Positions 26,821 through 37,043 of a stretch of DNA of 64,000 nt are shown in pieces; within the stretch, counting starts at the first letter, position 1; each line of letters opens with the position of its first letter. The stretch comes from Planctomycetota bacterium (GTDB lineage: Bacteria > Planctomycetota > Planctomycetia > Pirellulales > Pirellulaceae): assembly GCA_026692845.1 (NCBI GenBank), contig JAPLNM010000044.1, positions 1-64,000 of the forward strand. Direction: 5' to 3'. The notes beneath the pieces are model-generated. The model did not search any database, had not been told where the DNA came from, and saw only the letters and a program-made list of their open reading frames with translations. Both the position numbers and the translations under genes were made by a program.

Positions 26821-29364
26821 GTGAAAGATTGCGTTTTGGATTTCGGCCTTCGGTACTCTGTTGCCCTCTTGTTGGGAACTCTGGGGCTGCTCGGGCTTCT
26901 GGCCCCGGCGACATCAGGATTCGCACAGGACCTTCAACCCCTGGTTTTCGATACCCCAGAAATCACCTTGGTCGGTGAAGATGCTCGGGCGCAACTGCTT
27001 GTTCATACCCCAACGAGCACCGACGGTGCGGTCATCGACCTGACCCGAAACGTCCGGTTCGAACCCTCCGTACCCGGGCTAATTGCGATCGATGCGGCTG
27101 GGTTAATCACCCCGATGGCCACCGGTGCACTAAACCTGACGGCGCATGCCGATGGGTATGCCCCAGCGATCATCCCCATCCGAGTCGAACTTTCGGGTGT
27201 GGAAGAACCCGTGAATTTCCCCAACCAAATCGTCCCGATCTTTACCAAGTTCGGATGCAATGGGGGAGGATGCCATGGCAAGATCGCCGGCCAAAATGGG
27301 TTCCGCCTTTCGCTTCTGGGCTCCGAGCCGGCCGAAGACTACGAGCATCTTGTCCGCGAATCACGCGGCCGACGTTTGTTCCCCGCCGCTGCAGATACGA
27401 GTCTGCTGCTGACCAAATCGATCGGTACGGTACCCCACGGGGGTGGCCAACGCATGGAACTCGATAGCCATGAATACCGAGTCCTTCGACGCTGGATCTC
27501 CCAAGCCATGCCTTACGGAGATCCGAACGCACGCAAGATCACATCGATCGTCGTTTCCCCATCGGCCCGCCAGATGGCTCGCAACACCCAACAGCAGTTG
27601 AGCGTTCTTGCAAACTTCAGCGATGGATCCAGCCAAGATGTCACGCGAACCGTCCAGTACGAATCGAACAACCTCGATATGGCCGATGTCAGCGCCGCAG
27701 GACTCGTCAGTGTCCGCGATTTCGGCGGCGAAGTCTCGATCATGGCGCGCTACCAAGGCCAGGTGACCGTTTTCCGCGCAAGCGTCCCGCTCGGTACCCT
27801 GACCCAAGCGCTGCCTATGGCCCAAGGCCCGATCGACGTAGCGGTATTCGACAAGCTCAAAGCCCTCGGGATTCCCGCTTCGGCACTTTGCGATGATGCA
27901 ACCTTCCTGCGACGCGTCACCTTGGATATCGCTGGCCGTTTGCCAAGCCTCGAGGAGGTCGACGCCTATCGTGCCGCAGTTGCCAACGGTGGGGATTCCC
28001 CCGAAGCGACGCAGCTACGACGCATCGAATTGGTCAATCGACTCTTGGAGTCGGCCGACTACGCCTCGAACTTTGCATCGAAATGGTCCGCAATCCTGAG
28101 AAACAACCGAACCGGCGAAGACACCCGCTATGGGGCTTATGCCTTTCACGATTGGCTCCGTCAGGGTTTCTTCGAAAACAAACCGATCAGCCAACTTGTC
28201 CGTGAGCTTCTAACAGCCACCGGGGATGCCGAGTCCAATCCCGCAGTGATCTGGTATCGGCAGGTGAACAACACCGAATCCCGCACCGAAGATATCGCCC
28301 AATTGTTCATGGGCCAACGCCTCCAGTGCGCACGCTGCCATCATCACCCCTACGAAAAATGGGCGCAACAGGATTACTTCCAAATGGCCGCGTTCTTCTC
28401 GACCGTCGAGCGTCGCGAAGGAGCCTTGCCCAGCGAACCGAAGTTCGGCTCTAGAGTAGCCGCCGCGGCGGCAAACCACCCTAAGACCGGCCAAGCCCTT
28501 TCGGCCGTCGGATTGGATTCGGCCAAAGTGGAATTGGCCAATTACGAAGACCCTCGCGGCGCATTGGCCGAGTGGATGACCGCGCCTAGCAACCCATTCT
28601 TTGCCAAATCGGTAGCCAACCGATACTGGAAGCACTTTCTAGGCAAAGGGCTCGTCGAACCCGAGGACGACATGCGGATCACCAATCCTCCGTCCAATCC
28701 CCAACTGCTCGATGCATTGGCCAAGCAACTCGTCGACTCTGGATACGATCTCAAGCACTTGATCCGCTCGATTTGCACCTCGACGACTTACCAGCTCAGT
28801 TCGACTGCCAACGAATGGAACATCAAGGATACGAATTGCTACTCGCGGTTTTATCCCAAGCGTCTGTCGGCCGAGATCCTGCTCGATTGCATCGATACCG
28901 TCAGCGGCAGCATCTCGCAGTTCGATGGGTTGCCCGTCGGAACCAAAGCGATCGAGCTTCCGGACACCTCGTTTGCGTCGTACTTCTTGACCGTCTTTGG
29001 GCGCCCCGATTCCTCGACGGCCTGCGAGTGTGAACGGACGAATTCCTCGACGCTGGCTCAAAGCTTGCATCTACTCAATTCCAAGGAAATGCAAGGTAAG
29101 CTCTCCTCTGACGCGAGCCGTGCGGCCACTTGGGCAGGCTCTGCGATCAGCGATGCGGCCCTGAGCCCCGTGGAGAATATTCGCAAGACCGCCCCTGACC
29201 GGATACGCGAATTGTACCAACGCAGCCTGGGACGCTCACCGAGCGAGTCCGAACAAGCCATCGCGCTAGAGTACCTGATGCAACGTGCGGACCGACTCAA
29301 GGAGGCCTACGAAGATCTCGTCTGGGGCATCGTCAATAGCAAAGAATTTTTGTTCAACCACTAA
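26821..29364 (+). CDS. DUF1549/DUF1553 domain-containing planctomycete protein
   Basis: 847 aa; FGCNGGGCHGK, FLRRVTLDIAGRLPS, QRLQCARCHHHPYEKWAQQDYF, NRYWKHFLGKGLVEPEDDMR, LLNSKEMQ. Confidence 0.92.
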   Translation: MKDCVLDFGLRYSVALLLGTLGLLGLLAPATSGFAQDLQPLVFDTPEITLVGEDARAQLLVHTPTSTDGAVIDLTRNVRFEPSVPGLIAIDAAGLITPMATGALNLTAHADGYAPAIIPIRVELSGVEEPVNFPNQIVPIFTKFGCNGGGCHGKIAGQNGFRLSLLGSEPAEDYEHLVRESRGRRLFPAAADTSLLLTKSIGTVPHGGGQRMELDSHEYRVLRRWISQAMPYGDPNARKITSIVVSPSARQMARNTQQQLSVLANFSDGSSQDVTRTVQYESNNLDMADVSAAGLVSVRDFGGEVSIMARYQGQVTVFRASVPLGTLTQALPMAQGPIDVAVFDKLKALGIPASALCDDATFLRRVTLDIAGRLPSLEEVDAYRAAVANGGDSPEATQLRRIELVNRLLESADYASNFASKWSAILRNNRTGEDTRYGAYAFHDWLRQGFFENKPISQLVRELLTATGDAESNPAVIWYRQVNNTESRTEDIAQLFMGQRLQCARCHHHPYEKWAQQDYFQMAAFFSTVERREGALPSEPKFGSRVAAAAANHPKTGQALSAVGLDSAKVELANYEDPRGALAEWMTAPSNPFFAKSVANRYWKHFLGKGLVEPEDDMRITNPPSNPQLLDALAKQLVDSGYDLKHLIRSICTSTTYQLSSTANEWNIKDTNCYSRFYPKRLSAEILLDCIDTVSGSISQFDGLPVGTKAIELPDTSFASYFLTVFGRPDSSTACECERTNSSTLAQSLHLLNSKEMQGKLSSDASRAATWAGSAISDAALSPVENIRKTAPDRIRELYQRSLGRSPSESEQAIALEYLMQRADRLKEAYEDLVWGIVNSKEFLFNH

Positions 29365-29377
29365 GCCGACTGAGTCC

Positions 29378-31660
29378 ATGAGATCGTTTCGTTTGATCAG
29401 ACCGGCAATCGCATTGCTGATCCTAGGGTTGCTCTGTGGGATCACGTTTGCCGAAGTTCCCATCCTGGCAATCGACGCGGTCTACCCGCCGGTGCTTTCG
29501 ACGACCCATGCAAACCCAGTAAGAATCACTGCAGGGAGATTCAATCAGGACATCGACGCGTTGGTCTTCTCGGACCCTCGGATCACCGCTGTCCTTGATC
29601 CAGCCCCTAATTTAACGCTCGATGAGGTCCCGCAGAAGAACTACGGGAGCTTTACCGTCACGGTCGATCCGGCCACTCCTGCTGGGTATTACGAGGTTTG
29701 GGCTTCCGGTCGATATGGGATATCGAACTCGCGCATTGTCGCTGTCGTTTCCACCCCGGTGGAACTGCTCTCAGGAAGCATCGATCCGAAGAATCCCTTG
29801 GAAGTCAAACCTGGGGTCTGCTACGTCGGGACCACCAAGCGAAGCGATAAGGTCGTCGTCAAAACCAAAAAGACAGACCATTGGCCCAAGTGCTTGATCG
29901 CAGCCCAGGTCTTCGATGCAGCCACGATTCCGGCCCTGACAGTGACCGACAGCAAACAGACGGTTCTGAGCCAACTGCGCGCTCAGGGCAAACGACCGAT
30001 CTTGTTCGAGACACCAACGATCGTTCCACGCGAGCCGCTCGACGAGGTGTACCTGCGAATCTATGACTTCCTGTATCGTGGTGCCGAGACTGCGCCCTTT
30101 GCGTTGGTGATCGATCCGCCCGAGAACCATCCCCTTTTGACCCGTTCGGCTTGGAAGCCACCGTTCAGCGTCTTCGAAGAGTCGCTAGCGACCTGGCCGG
30201 TGGTCGACCCCAACACGATACCTGCAGGCGGTCTTTTTCCGGCCCCGGCTTGGCAAACATCGATCGAATTGACTTCGCAAAACCCGATCGCGCAGATCGA
30301 GTTTCCTGTGGCCGAAGGGCTGGTTTATGAGTGCGAGGTTTTTTCTGCGGCCGACGGGCAGATGTCCGATATACGGATCGTAGCCGATCGAGTTTCTCCG
30401 GCGCCGACGCCCGAGCAGTTGGTTGAGATTCAAGCGAATACGAACGCTCCTGCGGGCACAGCGTTGGACCCGAACTTGGAACAGCGGATCAAAGACTATC
30501 GACTTCGAATTCAAAAGATCGGACGCGAGATAATCACGATCGCCGAGGATGGACCCGCAGCCGGGACACGAGCCGTGGGGTTAACCTCACCGGATCCGAT
30601 CGCGAGCATCCCCGCCGGACCAGTGACTAAAAACGTTCGGCTTTCGATCTCCGATCTGCAGATGACTGCGTCGAGGAAATGGCCCACGCGATTGACCCTT
30701 CGTGTCGGCCCGGCAGTTCCTCGGTTCCATGCCGTCGGACACTGGGTCCCCGATACCAACAACGCGGTTCAAGCCAAGACGACGGGAGTGGCGTTGAGCA
30801 AAGGGGGCCAATGCGCCCTGCAAGTCAGCATCCGGCGGGCTGGCGGGTTTGCTGGACCCATCCAAGTGACCTGCGAGGGCTTGCCTCCGGGAGTCTCTAT
30901 GCGCCCGGCGATCATCGCTCCGGGGCAATCCGAGACTCAAGTGATCTTTTATGCAGAGGAGAATGCAACCGCATGGGTCGGAACGATCCAACCGCTAGCC
31001 AAAGGGACTTGGACGGATCCGAACAATGCTCCCCAAGAGATTGCTGTGCCCATCCGAGCCGCCACGATCGCGCTTAGCGCTTCGGGGGACCGAGGGTTGC
31101 CTCAATCGCGTCTATCGAGCCAATGGCAACTGAAAGTCATCGAACAAGAGGTTGCACCGATCCAGATCCGCGCCGGGGAGGGCCCCGAGTGGGTCTTGGA
31201 AATCCCTTTAGGTGGGAGTGGAAAACTACCGATCAAGGCGGTGCGAAGGGCTGGCGGGGATCAGAAAGGGGTGATGCGACCGCAAAATTTACCTGCAAAA
31301 GTTGCGTTCGCTGAATTCGAACTTCCACCCAATGCCGCCGAAGCAACTCCGGAGATCAAGGTCGCAGCCGATGCGACTCCAGGTGAATACACCGTCTGGT
31401 TTCAAACCGAGATCATTCTCAAGCAATCCTTGCACCCGGAGTCCCATGCTCGACTCGTGGCGTATCGCGACCGCATCCAGGCCAAGCTCGCCGATCCGAA
31501 TTGGGCCGGCGATCGGCCGATGGCCGAGAAGATCATCGCCGAGACCAACCCCAAGATCGAGGCGCTTGCCAAAGAGATCGCGCCGCGTGATTTCCCTACC
31601 TTTCTTTCCAGCGCCCCATTTCGGCTACGGATCGTTCCGGCGGCTGAAGCCCCCAAATAA
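29378..31660 (+). CDS. secreted hypothetical protein, part of the DUF1501/DUF1553 gene set
   Basis: About 760 aa; signal peptide MRSFRLIRPAIALLILGLLCGITFAEV; beta-rich Ig-like sequence; immediately downstream of the DUF1549/1553 gene. Confidence 0.75.
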   Translation: MRSFRLIRPAIALLILGLLCGITFAEVPILAIDAVYPPVLSTTHANPVRITAGRFNQDIDALVFSDPRITAVLDPAPNLTLDEVPQKNYGSFTVTVDPATPAGYYEVWASGRYGISNSRIVAVVSTPVELLSGSIDPKNPLEVKPGVCYVGTTKRSDKVVVKTKKTDHWPKCLIAAQVFDAATIPALTVTDSKQTVLSQLRAQGKRPILFETPTIVPREPLDEVYLRIYDFLYRGAETAPFALVIDPPENHPLLTRSAWKPPFSVFEESLATWPVVDPNTIPAGGLFPAPAWQTSIELTSQNPIAQIEFPVAEGLVYECEVFSAADGQMSDIRIVADRVSPAPTPEQLVEIQANTNAPAGTALDPNLEQRIKDYRLRIQKIGREIITIAEDGPAAGTRAVGLTSPDPIASIPAGPVTKNVRLSISDLQMTASRKWPTRLTLRVGPAVPRFHAVGHWVPDTNNAVQAKTTGVALSKGGQCALQVSIRRAGGFAGPIQVTCEGLPPGVSMRPAIIAPGQSETQVIFYAEENATAWVGTIQPLAKGTWTDPNNAPQEIAVPIRAATIALSASGDRGLPQSRLSSQWQLKVIEQEVAPIQIRAGEGPEWVLEIPLGGSGKLPIKAVRRAGGDQKGVMRPQNLPAKVAFAEFELPPNAAEATPEIKVAADATPGEYTVWFQTEIILKQSLHPESHARLVAYRDRIQAKLADPNWAGDRPMAEKIIAETNPKIEALAKEIAPRDFPTFLSSAPFRLRIVPAAEAPK

Positions 31661-31697
31661 ACAACCGATCAAATCCTTTTAAAAGCCGCGAGGCCTT

Positions 31698-34538
31698 TTG
31701 ATGTTCCTGACCATGCGACCCACCTACCTCTTCTCGATCGCGGCGGTGCTTACATGCACCCTGTGGCAGTGCACCCCGACGGTTCTGTCTCAAGCACCTG
31801 CGGAGGTCAAGGATTATGCGAACCATATCCTGCCGATCCTCAGAACCAATTGCTTGGCGTGCCACAACACGCAAAAGGCCGAAGGAGGCTTGAACCTCGA
31901 GTCCTACGACAAGCTTTCCAAGGGGGGCGATAGCGGGCCAACGGTCCTAGCAGGCAAGGGTAGCGAAAGCGAGTTGGTCCGCCGCATCCTCGCTACCGAT
32001 GAGTCGGCTATGCCTCCAGAAAAGAATGCAGTCGGTGCCAAGCGACTGACTCCCGAAGAGGTCCAATTGCTCCAAGCCTGGGTCGATGCCGGCGCTCCGG
32101 CCGGTGTGCTCAAGCCTGCCAATACCTCGCAGTGGAAACAAGTTCCCGATACGGTCCGACCGATGTACGCCATGACGGCAAGTCCAGACGGGCAATGGGT
32201 CGCAACCGGACGAAGCAATCAGACGTTGGTCTACCGATGGCCATCGCTCGAAGGGGCTGCCGATGTCGCTTATTTGGTCGATCCAGCCTCGCAATCGCAG
32301 CTTAAGACCAACTTGCCGGTCGCTCACTTGGACATGGTCCAATCGATCGCCATGAGTCCCGATGCGACCCGTTTAGCGACCGGCGGATTCCGCGACGTGA
32401 AAATCTGGAAACGCAATACCGGAGTTTCGGAAGACGGACTCGGTGGGCTCCTCAAAGGTGCCCACGTGGTATCGATGGCAAGCAATGGGATAGCGATCGC
32501 CAAGGCGACGCGGACCCCGACGCTAGAAATTGTCCGGGCCGACAAGTCCGTCGTCTCCCATAGCCTGGAATGCCCGAGTGTCGTCTCCTCGATGGCTTGG
32601 AGCAATGATGGAACGCGCTTGTGGGTCATCGGCGAAGATTCCGCGGCGTATCAGTTCGCGATTGAAGCCAACGAGACTCCGACGGCCGTGGCCATCAAGC
32701 CAGCGATGATCGGCAAGATCGAGCAGCCCCTGAAGTCCTTGGTGACCAACGATGCGCAATCGTTCGTCGGAATCACTGCCGATAAGAAAACACAGTGGTG
32801 GGGACTGACGGTAGCCACTGCCGAGGTCCCCTCGACGCTTCAGAAAACAGAGCGTTTGGCAGATGTGTCCGACGTCATCGGTTTGGCACGCTACGAAGAA
32901 GCGGGGGTATCGAGAATCTTGGTAGCCACTGGCGATGGAAACGTCCGGGTGGTCCAAGGAACCGATGGTGCCGTCTTGCGAACGGTCGGCCACGGCGCGG
33001 CGATCGCGCATGTGATCGCTGCGGGGGATTCGAGCAAGTTCGCAACCATCGGCGCCGATGGCTTGATCAAAGCTTGGAAGTCCGCCGACGGAGCCATTCT
33101 CTGGGAGCAAAAGGTCGATTCATTAGGCCAAAGCAGGATCGATCAAGCCGAATTGGGCTTGGCCCGACACAAGGCCAGGATCGATCGAGCGACAGCCAAG
33201 GTTCCTGAGCTTGAGAAGGCCAAGCAAGCCGAAACCGAGGCACATGGCAAACTGCAAACATCGCGCACGCAGATCATGGAAGAGCTTGGGAAAAAACAAA
33301 CCGAGCTCGACGCACAGACCAAGGCGGTCGTCGACAGCGAAGCGGCCATGGTCGCCGCCAAAGCAGCCGTCGAAGAAGCGATGAAGAAGATGGAAGCGGC
33401 TGGAAAAGATGTCGAGGCCAAGAAGCAAACGCAGGCTGTCGCGACCAAAGCAAAAATGGAGGTCGAGACCAAACTGACCACGATGGATAAAACGATCGCG
33501 ACAGCAGCTCAAGCGATCGAGAAGGCCACCGCGATTTTGGCCCAGTTCCAAGCCACGCTCGAGCAAGAGAAACAAAAGACACCTGGGATTGAACAGGGAT
33601 TGACCCAGGTGCAAGCAGGAGCGGTTCCGTTGCCTGTGATCCGAGGAACGTTCACCGCAGACCATCGCAGCATTGTGACGGCTCGCAATGACGGTTCGCT
33701 CTCGATTTTGCGAGGCGACAAAGGACTACAGCAAACCGTCTTGGCCGGTGGTGCTGCCAATATCAGCGGTTTGATCGCAACGGCCAACGGCTGGATCTGC
33801 GAAAACGTCGACGATGGCAGAGCCTTGACTTGGGATTGGTCCAATCGATGGGTTTTGGAACGAACCATCGGCGATATCAATGAATCTCCATTCAGCGATC
33901 GGGTCACGGCGATGGACTGGAGTCTCGATGGTCAACACTTGGTCGTCGGAAGCGGCGCACCGAGCCGATTCGGTGAATTGAAAATGGTACGAATTGCAGA
34001 TGGTGCAGTCGCCAAGGATTGGGGGCAAGTCCACAGCGACTCGATTTTGGTCGCCAAATTTTCACCCGATGGTTTGACCGTAGCGACCGGCGCGGCCGAC
34101 AAATTGGTACGTCTCCACCGCGTCGATGTCGAGGCTCCGACGAGGACCTTCGAGGGCCATACGCACCACGTTCTAGGGCTCGCATGGCACGACGATAGCC
34201 ACTGGATTGCCAGCGCCTCGGCCGACAATACGATCAAGGTCTGGGATGTAGAGACCGGGTCTGCGACTCGAACCATACCAGGCTTTGGAAAAGAGGTTAC
34301 CGCCTTGGCGTTTGTTGGGCGGACCAATCAAGTGGTCTCGTCCTCGGCAGATAAACAAGTACGGGTTCACGATGTGAGCAATGGTGGACAGGTCCGCGCC
34401 ATAGGTGGGCCTGCCGAAGCGGTTTACTGTTCGGTTGTGGCAGGTCGCGTGCCGGTCGTGGCCATGGCGGGGGGCCAAGACGGGGTTTTATGGATTTGGC
34501 AATTGGACAACGGCCAAGTTCTCCAGCAATTGAAATAG
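31698..34538 (+). CDS. planctomycete cytochrome c-like / WD40 repeat protein with internal coiled coil
   Basis: 946 aa; NHILPILRTNCLACHNTQKAEGGLNLESYDKLSKGG (CxxCH), WD40 repeats (e.g. TFEGHTHHVLGLAWHDDSHWIASASADNTIKVWDVETG), long A/K/E-rich coiled coil around residues 490-640. Confidence 0.9.
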   Translation: MMFLTMRPTYLFSIAAVLTCTLWQCTPTVLSQAPAEVKDYANHILPILRTNCLACHNTQKAEGGLNLESYDKLSKGGDSGPTVLAGKGSESELVRRILATDESAMPPEKNAVGAKRLTPEEVQLLQAWVDAGAPAGVLKPANTSQWKQVPDTVRPMYAMTASPDGQWVATGRSNQTLVYRWPSLEGAADVAYLVDPASQSQLKTNLPVAHLDMVQSIAMSPDATRLATGGFRDVKIWKRNTGVSEDGLGGLLKGAHVVSMASNGIAIAKATRTPTLEIVRADKSVVSHSLECPSVVSSMAWSNDGTRLWVIGEDSAAYQFAIEANETPTAVAIKPAMIGKIEQPLKSLVTNDAQSFVGITADKKTQWWGLTVATAEVPSTLQKTERLADVSDVIGLARYEEAGVSRILVATGDGNVRVVQGTDGAVLRTVGHGAAIAHVIAAGDSSKFATIGADGLIKAWKSADGAILWEQKVDSLGQSRIDQAELGLARHKARIDRATAKVPELEKAKQAETEAHGKLQTSRTQIMEELGKKQTELDAQTKAVVDSEAAMVAAKAAVEEAMKKMEAAGKDVEAKKQTQAVATKAKMEVETKLTTMDKTIATAAQAIEKATAILAQFQATLEQEKQKTPGIEQGLTQVQAGAVPLPVIRGTFTADHRSIVTARNDGSLSILRGDKGLQQTVLAGGAANISGLIATANGWICENVDDGRALTWDWSNRWVLERTIGDINESPFSDRVTAMDWSLDGQHLVVGSGAPSRFGELKMVRIADGAVAKDWGQVHSDSILVAKFSPDGLTVATGAADKLVRLHRVDVEAPTRTFEGHTHHVLGLAWHDDSHWIASASADNTIKVWDVETGSATRTIPGFGKEVTALAFVGRTNQVVSSSADKQVRVHDVSNGGQVRAIGGPAEAVYCSVVAGRVPVVAMAGGQDGVLWIWQLDNGQVLQQLK

Positions 34539-34589
34539 CCCCTCTTTGGGGCGATACCCATACGTCAAAGATTACCGACGCAATCTCTT

Positions 34590-34621
34590 TGAAACACAGA
34601 GGCGCAGAGGGCACGGAGCTT
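34590..34621. repeat. single arm of a dispersed palindromic repeat (AACACAGAGGCGCAGAGGGCACGGAG)
   Basis: GAAACACAGAGGCGCAGAGGGCACGGAG; same style as the arm at 24566-24593 and at 50087-50121. Confidence 0.5.
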
Positions 34622-34685
34622 TGGTGGATCCTCCGAGAGAAGCATCAGGATTCGGTCGGTATCCACAGAAATCGAGCCCATCGAT

Positions 34686-34800
34686 ATGCGCAAGAGCTTC
34701 GATGGGCCAGATGAGATCCTCGGTGGATACCAAGGGCATGTGATGGCGGACTGTTATTCTGGGAATATGAGCGTGGTGCTTGCGCCTGGGTCGATTAGTG
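34686..34800 (+). pseudogene. IS66-type transposase remnant
   Basis: FDGPDEILGGYQGHVMADCYSGNMSVVLAPGSI resembles the IS66 transposase core (xGPxxFLxxFxGxLQADAYxGYDALYAxGxI); no intact ORF. Confidence 0.5.
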
Positions 34801-34974
34801 GCCATATGTGGCCATTACAGCCAAGCAGCCTTACGCGCGGTCGGCCCCCTCAACCCCCCCCGCCCCTTACTCCCCCGGCCAAAGCCCCGGTGGAGAAGGG
34901 GGGCCAAGCGGTTGGATGGAGCGGACGTGAGGTGTGAGGTGTGAGGGGAGCAGCCGGATCTAGGTGAGAGTCGC

Positions 34975-35937
34975 TTAGGTGAGGCCGCAAGCTTTTTGTA
35001 CGCGAGACAAAACCTCACGAGCAACCTTTCGGGCTCTATGGGCTCCGTCCTCAAGCGCTTTGGCGACGTAAGCATCATCGCTTGCGAGTTCCGCACGTCG
35101 AGCGCGAAGCGGATTGAGGAACGCGTCGGCGGCATCTGCGAGTCGCTTTTTGATATCCCCGTACCCAAAACCACCGCGCTCGTAAATCGCTCGTACTTCC
35201 TGGCGTTGCTCATCGGTCGCAAAGAGCGAATACAACTGGTACAGATGGTCCGTATCGGGATCCTTGGGCTCCTCCATCGGCCGCGAATCGGTACTGATCC
35301 GCATGATTTTTTTCCTTAACTCCTTGGCGTCCTCGAAGAGTCCCAACGTATTGTCGTAACTCTTGCTCATCTTCTGGCCATCGGTCCCAGGGACCTTGGC
35401 CGTATCCTTGACGATCCGAGCCGTGGGCATCACGAAGGTATCTGCGAACTGAGCGTTGAAACTCCTGGCCAGATCGCGGCAGACCTCAATGTGCTGATTT
35501 TGATCTTCACCCACAGGAACGCATTGGGAATCATACGCGAGAATATCGGCGGCCATCAGGACAGGATAAGTAAACAAGCCCGCATCGGCCTTGATCCCAC
35601 GCGCTTCTTTGTCTTTGAAAGCGACGCATCGTTCGAGCAATCCAAGCGGAGCGCCGGTCATGAGGATCCAATAAAGCTCGGAGACCTCTGGGATGTGCGA
35701 TTGCACGAACAGCGTCGCTTTGCTCGGATCGAGTCCCAAAGCCAGCAAGTCCAAAGCGGCATCTCGAACGTTCGCCCGCAAGAGGCTTGGATCGCGGATG
35801 GTTGTCAGCGCGTGCAAGTCGGCGATGAAGTAATAGCCGTCATGCTCGTGCTGCAATTCGATGTACTGCTTGATCGCACCGAAATAATTTCCCCAGTGAA
35901 AACGTCCGGTGGGTTGAATACCGCTCAAAACTCTCAT
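34975..35937 (-). CDS. trpS: tryptophanyl-tRNA synthetase
   Basis: 320 aa; MRVLSGIQPTGRFHWGNYFGAIKQ, YPVLMAADILAYDSQCVPVGEDQNQHIE, GTDGQKMSKSYDNTL. Confidence 0.97.
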   Translation of the reverse strand: MRVLSGIQPTGRFHWGNYFGAIKQYIELQHEHDGYYFIADLHALTTIRDPSLLRANVRDAALDLLALGLDPSKATLFVQSHIPEVSELYWILMTGAPLGLLERCVAFKDKEARGIKADAGLFTYPVLMAADILAYDSQCVPVGEDQNQHIEVCRDLARSFNAQFADTFVMPTARIVKDTAKVPGTDGQKMSKSYDNTLGLFEDAKELRKKIMRISTDSRPMEEPKDPDTDHLYQLYSLFATDEQRQEVRAIYERGGFGYGDIKKRLADAADAFLNPLRARRAELASDDAYVAKALEDGAHRARKVAREVLSRVQKACGLT

Positions 35938-36029
35938 GGAAACCTGTTGATGGTAAAAAAGGGTGCAGGGGGGGGCGCTTGGATGCAGGCCGCTAGGATG
36001 CCTGACGCATCAGAAAATAGAACTCGGAA

Positions 36030-37043
36030 TTAGGAGCGTTTAAGCTCAGGTGCGGAAGGACTCGGTGGATTGATTTTCAGCGATCCGATGCAATCGCGCA
36101 AGCGGCTTAAGCCTAACTCACGTACCGCCTGGGGTAGTTGTTCCACAAGCCGGGTGCTGACCAAAGGGTCGTAGTAGTTGGCCGTACCGATTTGGATAGC
36201 CGAAGCTCCAGCGACAAAAAATTCCATCGCATCGTCGATGGTGGCAATGCCACCGACTCCAACGATCGGAACCGGAACATTCGATGCGACTTGGTAAACG
36301 CATCGCAACGCGATCGGCTTGATCGCCGGTCCGCTCATACCGCCGACATTATTGGCCAGCATGGGTTTTTGTCGCCGCCAGTCGATCGACATGCCTAAAA
36401 CTGTGTTGATGCAGGTGACCGCATCGGTGCCTGCTTCGTAAGCTGCTTTGGCGATCTGCGCGATGCTCGTGACGTTGGGCGTAAGCTTGGTCAGCAACGG
36501 GCAATCGATCACCTCGCGAACCCCCGAGACGACCTTGTAGCAGGCTTGTGGATCGGTGCCAAAATCGATCCCCCCACTGACATTCGGGCACGACACATTG
36601 AGCTCCAGAGCAAAGAGCCCTAACGGAGCGAGTCGTTGAGCAAGGTAGACAAAGTCCTCATGAGATTTGCCCGCGACACTTACGACAATCGGTGCGCCGG
36701 TCGATTGCAGATAAGGCCAATGATTTTCGATGAAGTAATCGATCCCATCGTTGTCTAGTCCTATCGCATTGAGCAGTCCAGCCGAAAGCTCAACGGTTCT
36801 CCATGGCCTATTGCCTGGACGAGCGTCCCGGGTGATGGTCTTCGGGAGGATACCTCCCAAGGCGCGCAGGTCGACAATGTCGGCCATCTCCTTGGCGTAA
36901 CCGAAGGTCCCCGATGCGACCATCACGGGGTTTTTTAACTTCAGCCGACCAAGCTCTACGCGAAGGTCGATCTCGGTTGAAGAGGTTTCAGTTGAAGAAT
37001 TTGAAGTATCCAAAACAGCAGTCACTCCATGGGGCGAGCTCAA
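36030..37043 (-). CDS. pyrD: dihydroorotate dehydrogenase (class 1B-like catalytic subunit)
   Basis: 337 aa; LKNPVMVASGTFGYAKEMADIVDLRALGGILPKTIT, NVSCPNVSGGIDFGTD, VGVGGIATIDDAMEFFVAGASAIQIGTANYYDP. Confidence 0.93.
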   Translation of the reverse strand: MSSPHGVTAVLDTSNSSTETSSTEIDLRVELGRLKLKNPVMVASGTFGYAKEMADIVDLRALGGILPKTITRDARPGNRPWRTVELSAGLLNAIGLDNDGIDYFIENHWPYLQSTGAPIVVSVAGKSHEDFVYLAQRLAPLGLFALELNVSCPNVSGGIDFGTDPQACYKVVSGVREVIDCPLLTKLTPNVTSIAQIAKAAYEAGTDAVTCINTVLGMSIDWRRQKPMLANNVGGMSGPAIKPIALRCVYQVASNVPVPIVGVGGIATIDDAMEFFVAGASAIQIGTANYYDPLVSTRLVEQLPQAVRELGLSRLRDCIGSLKINPPSPSAPELKRS

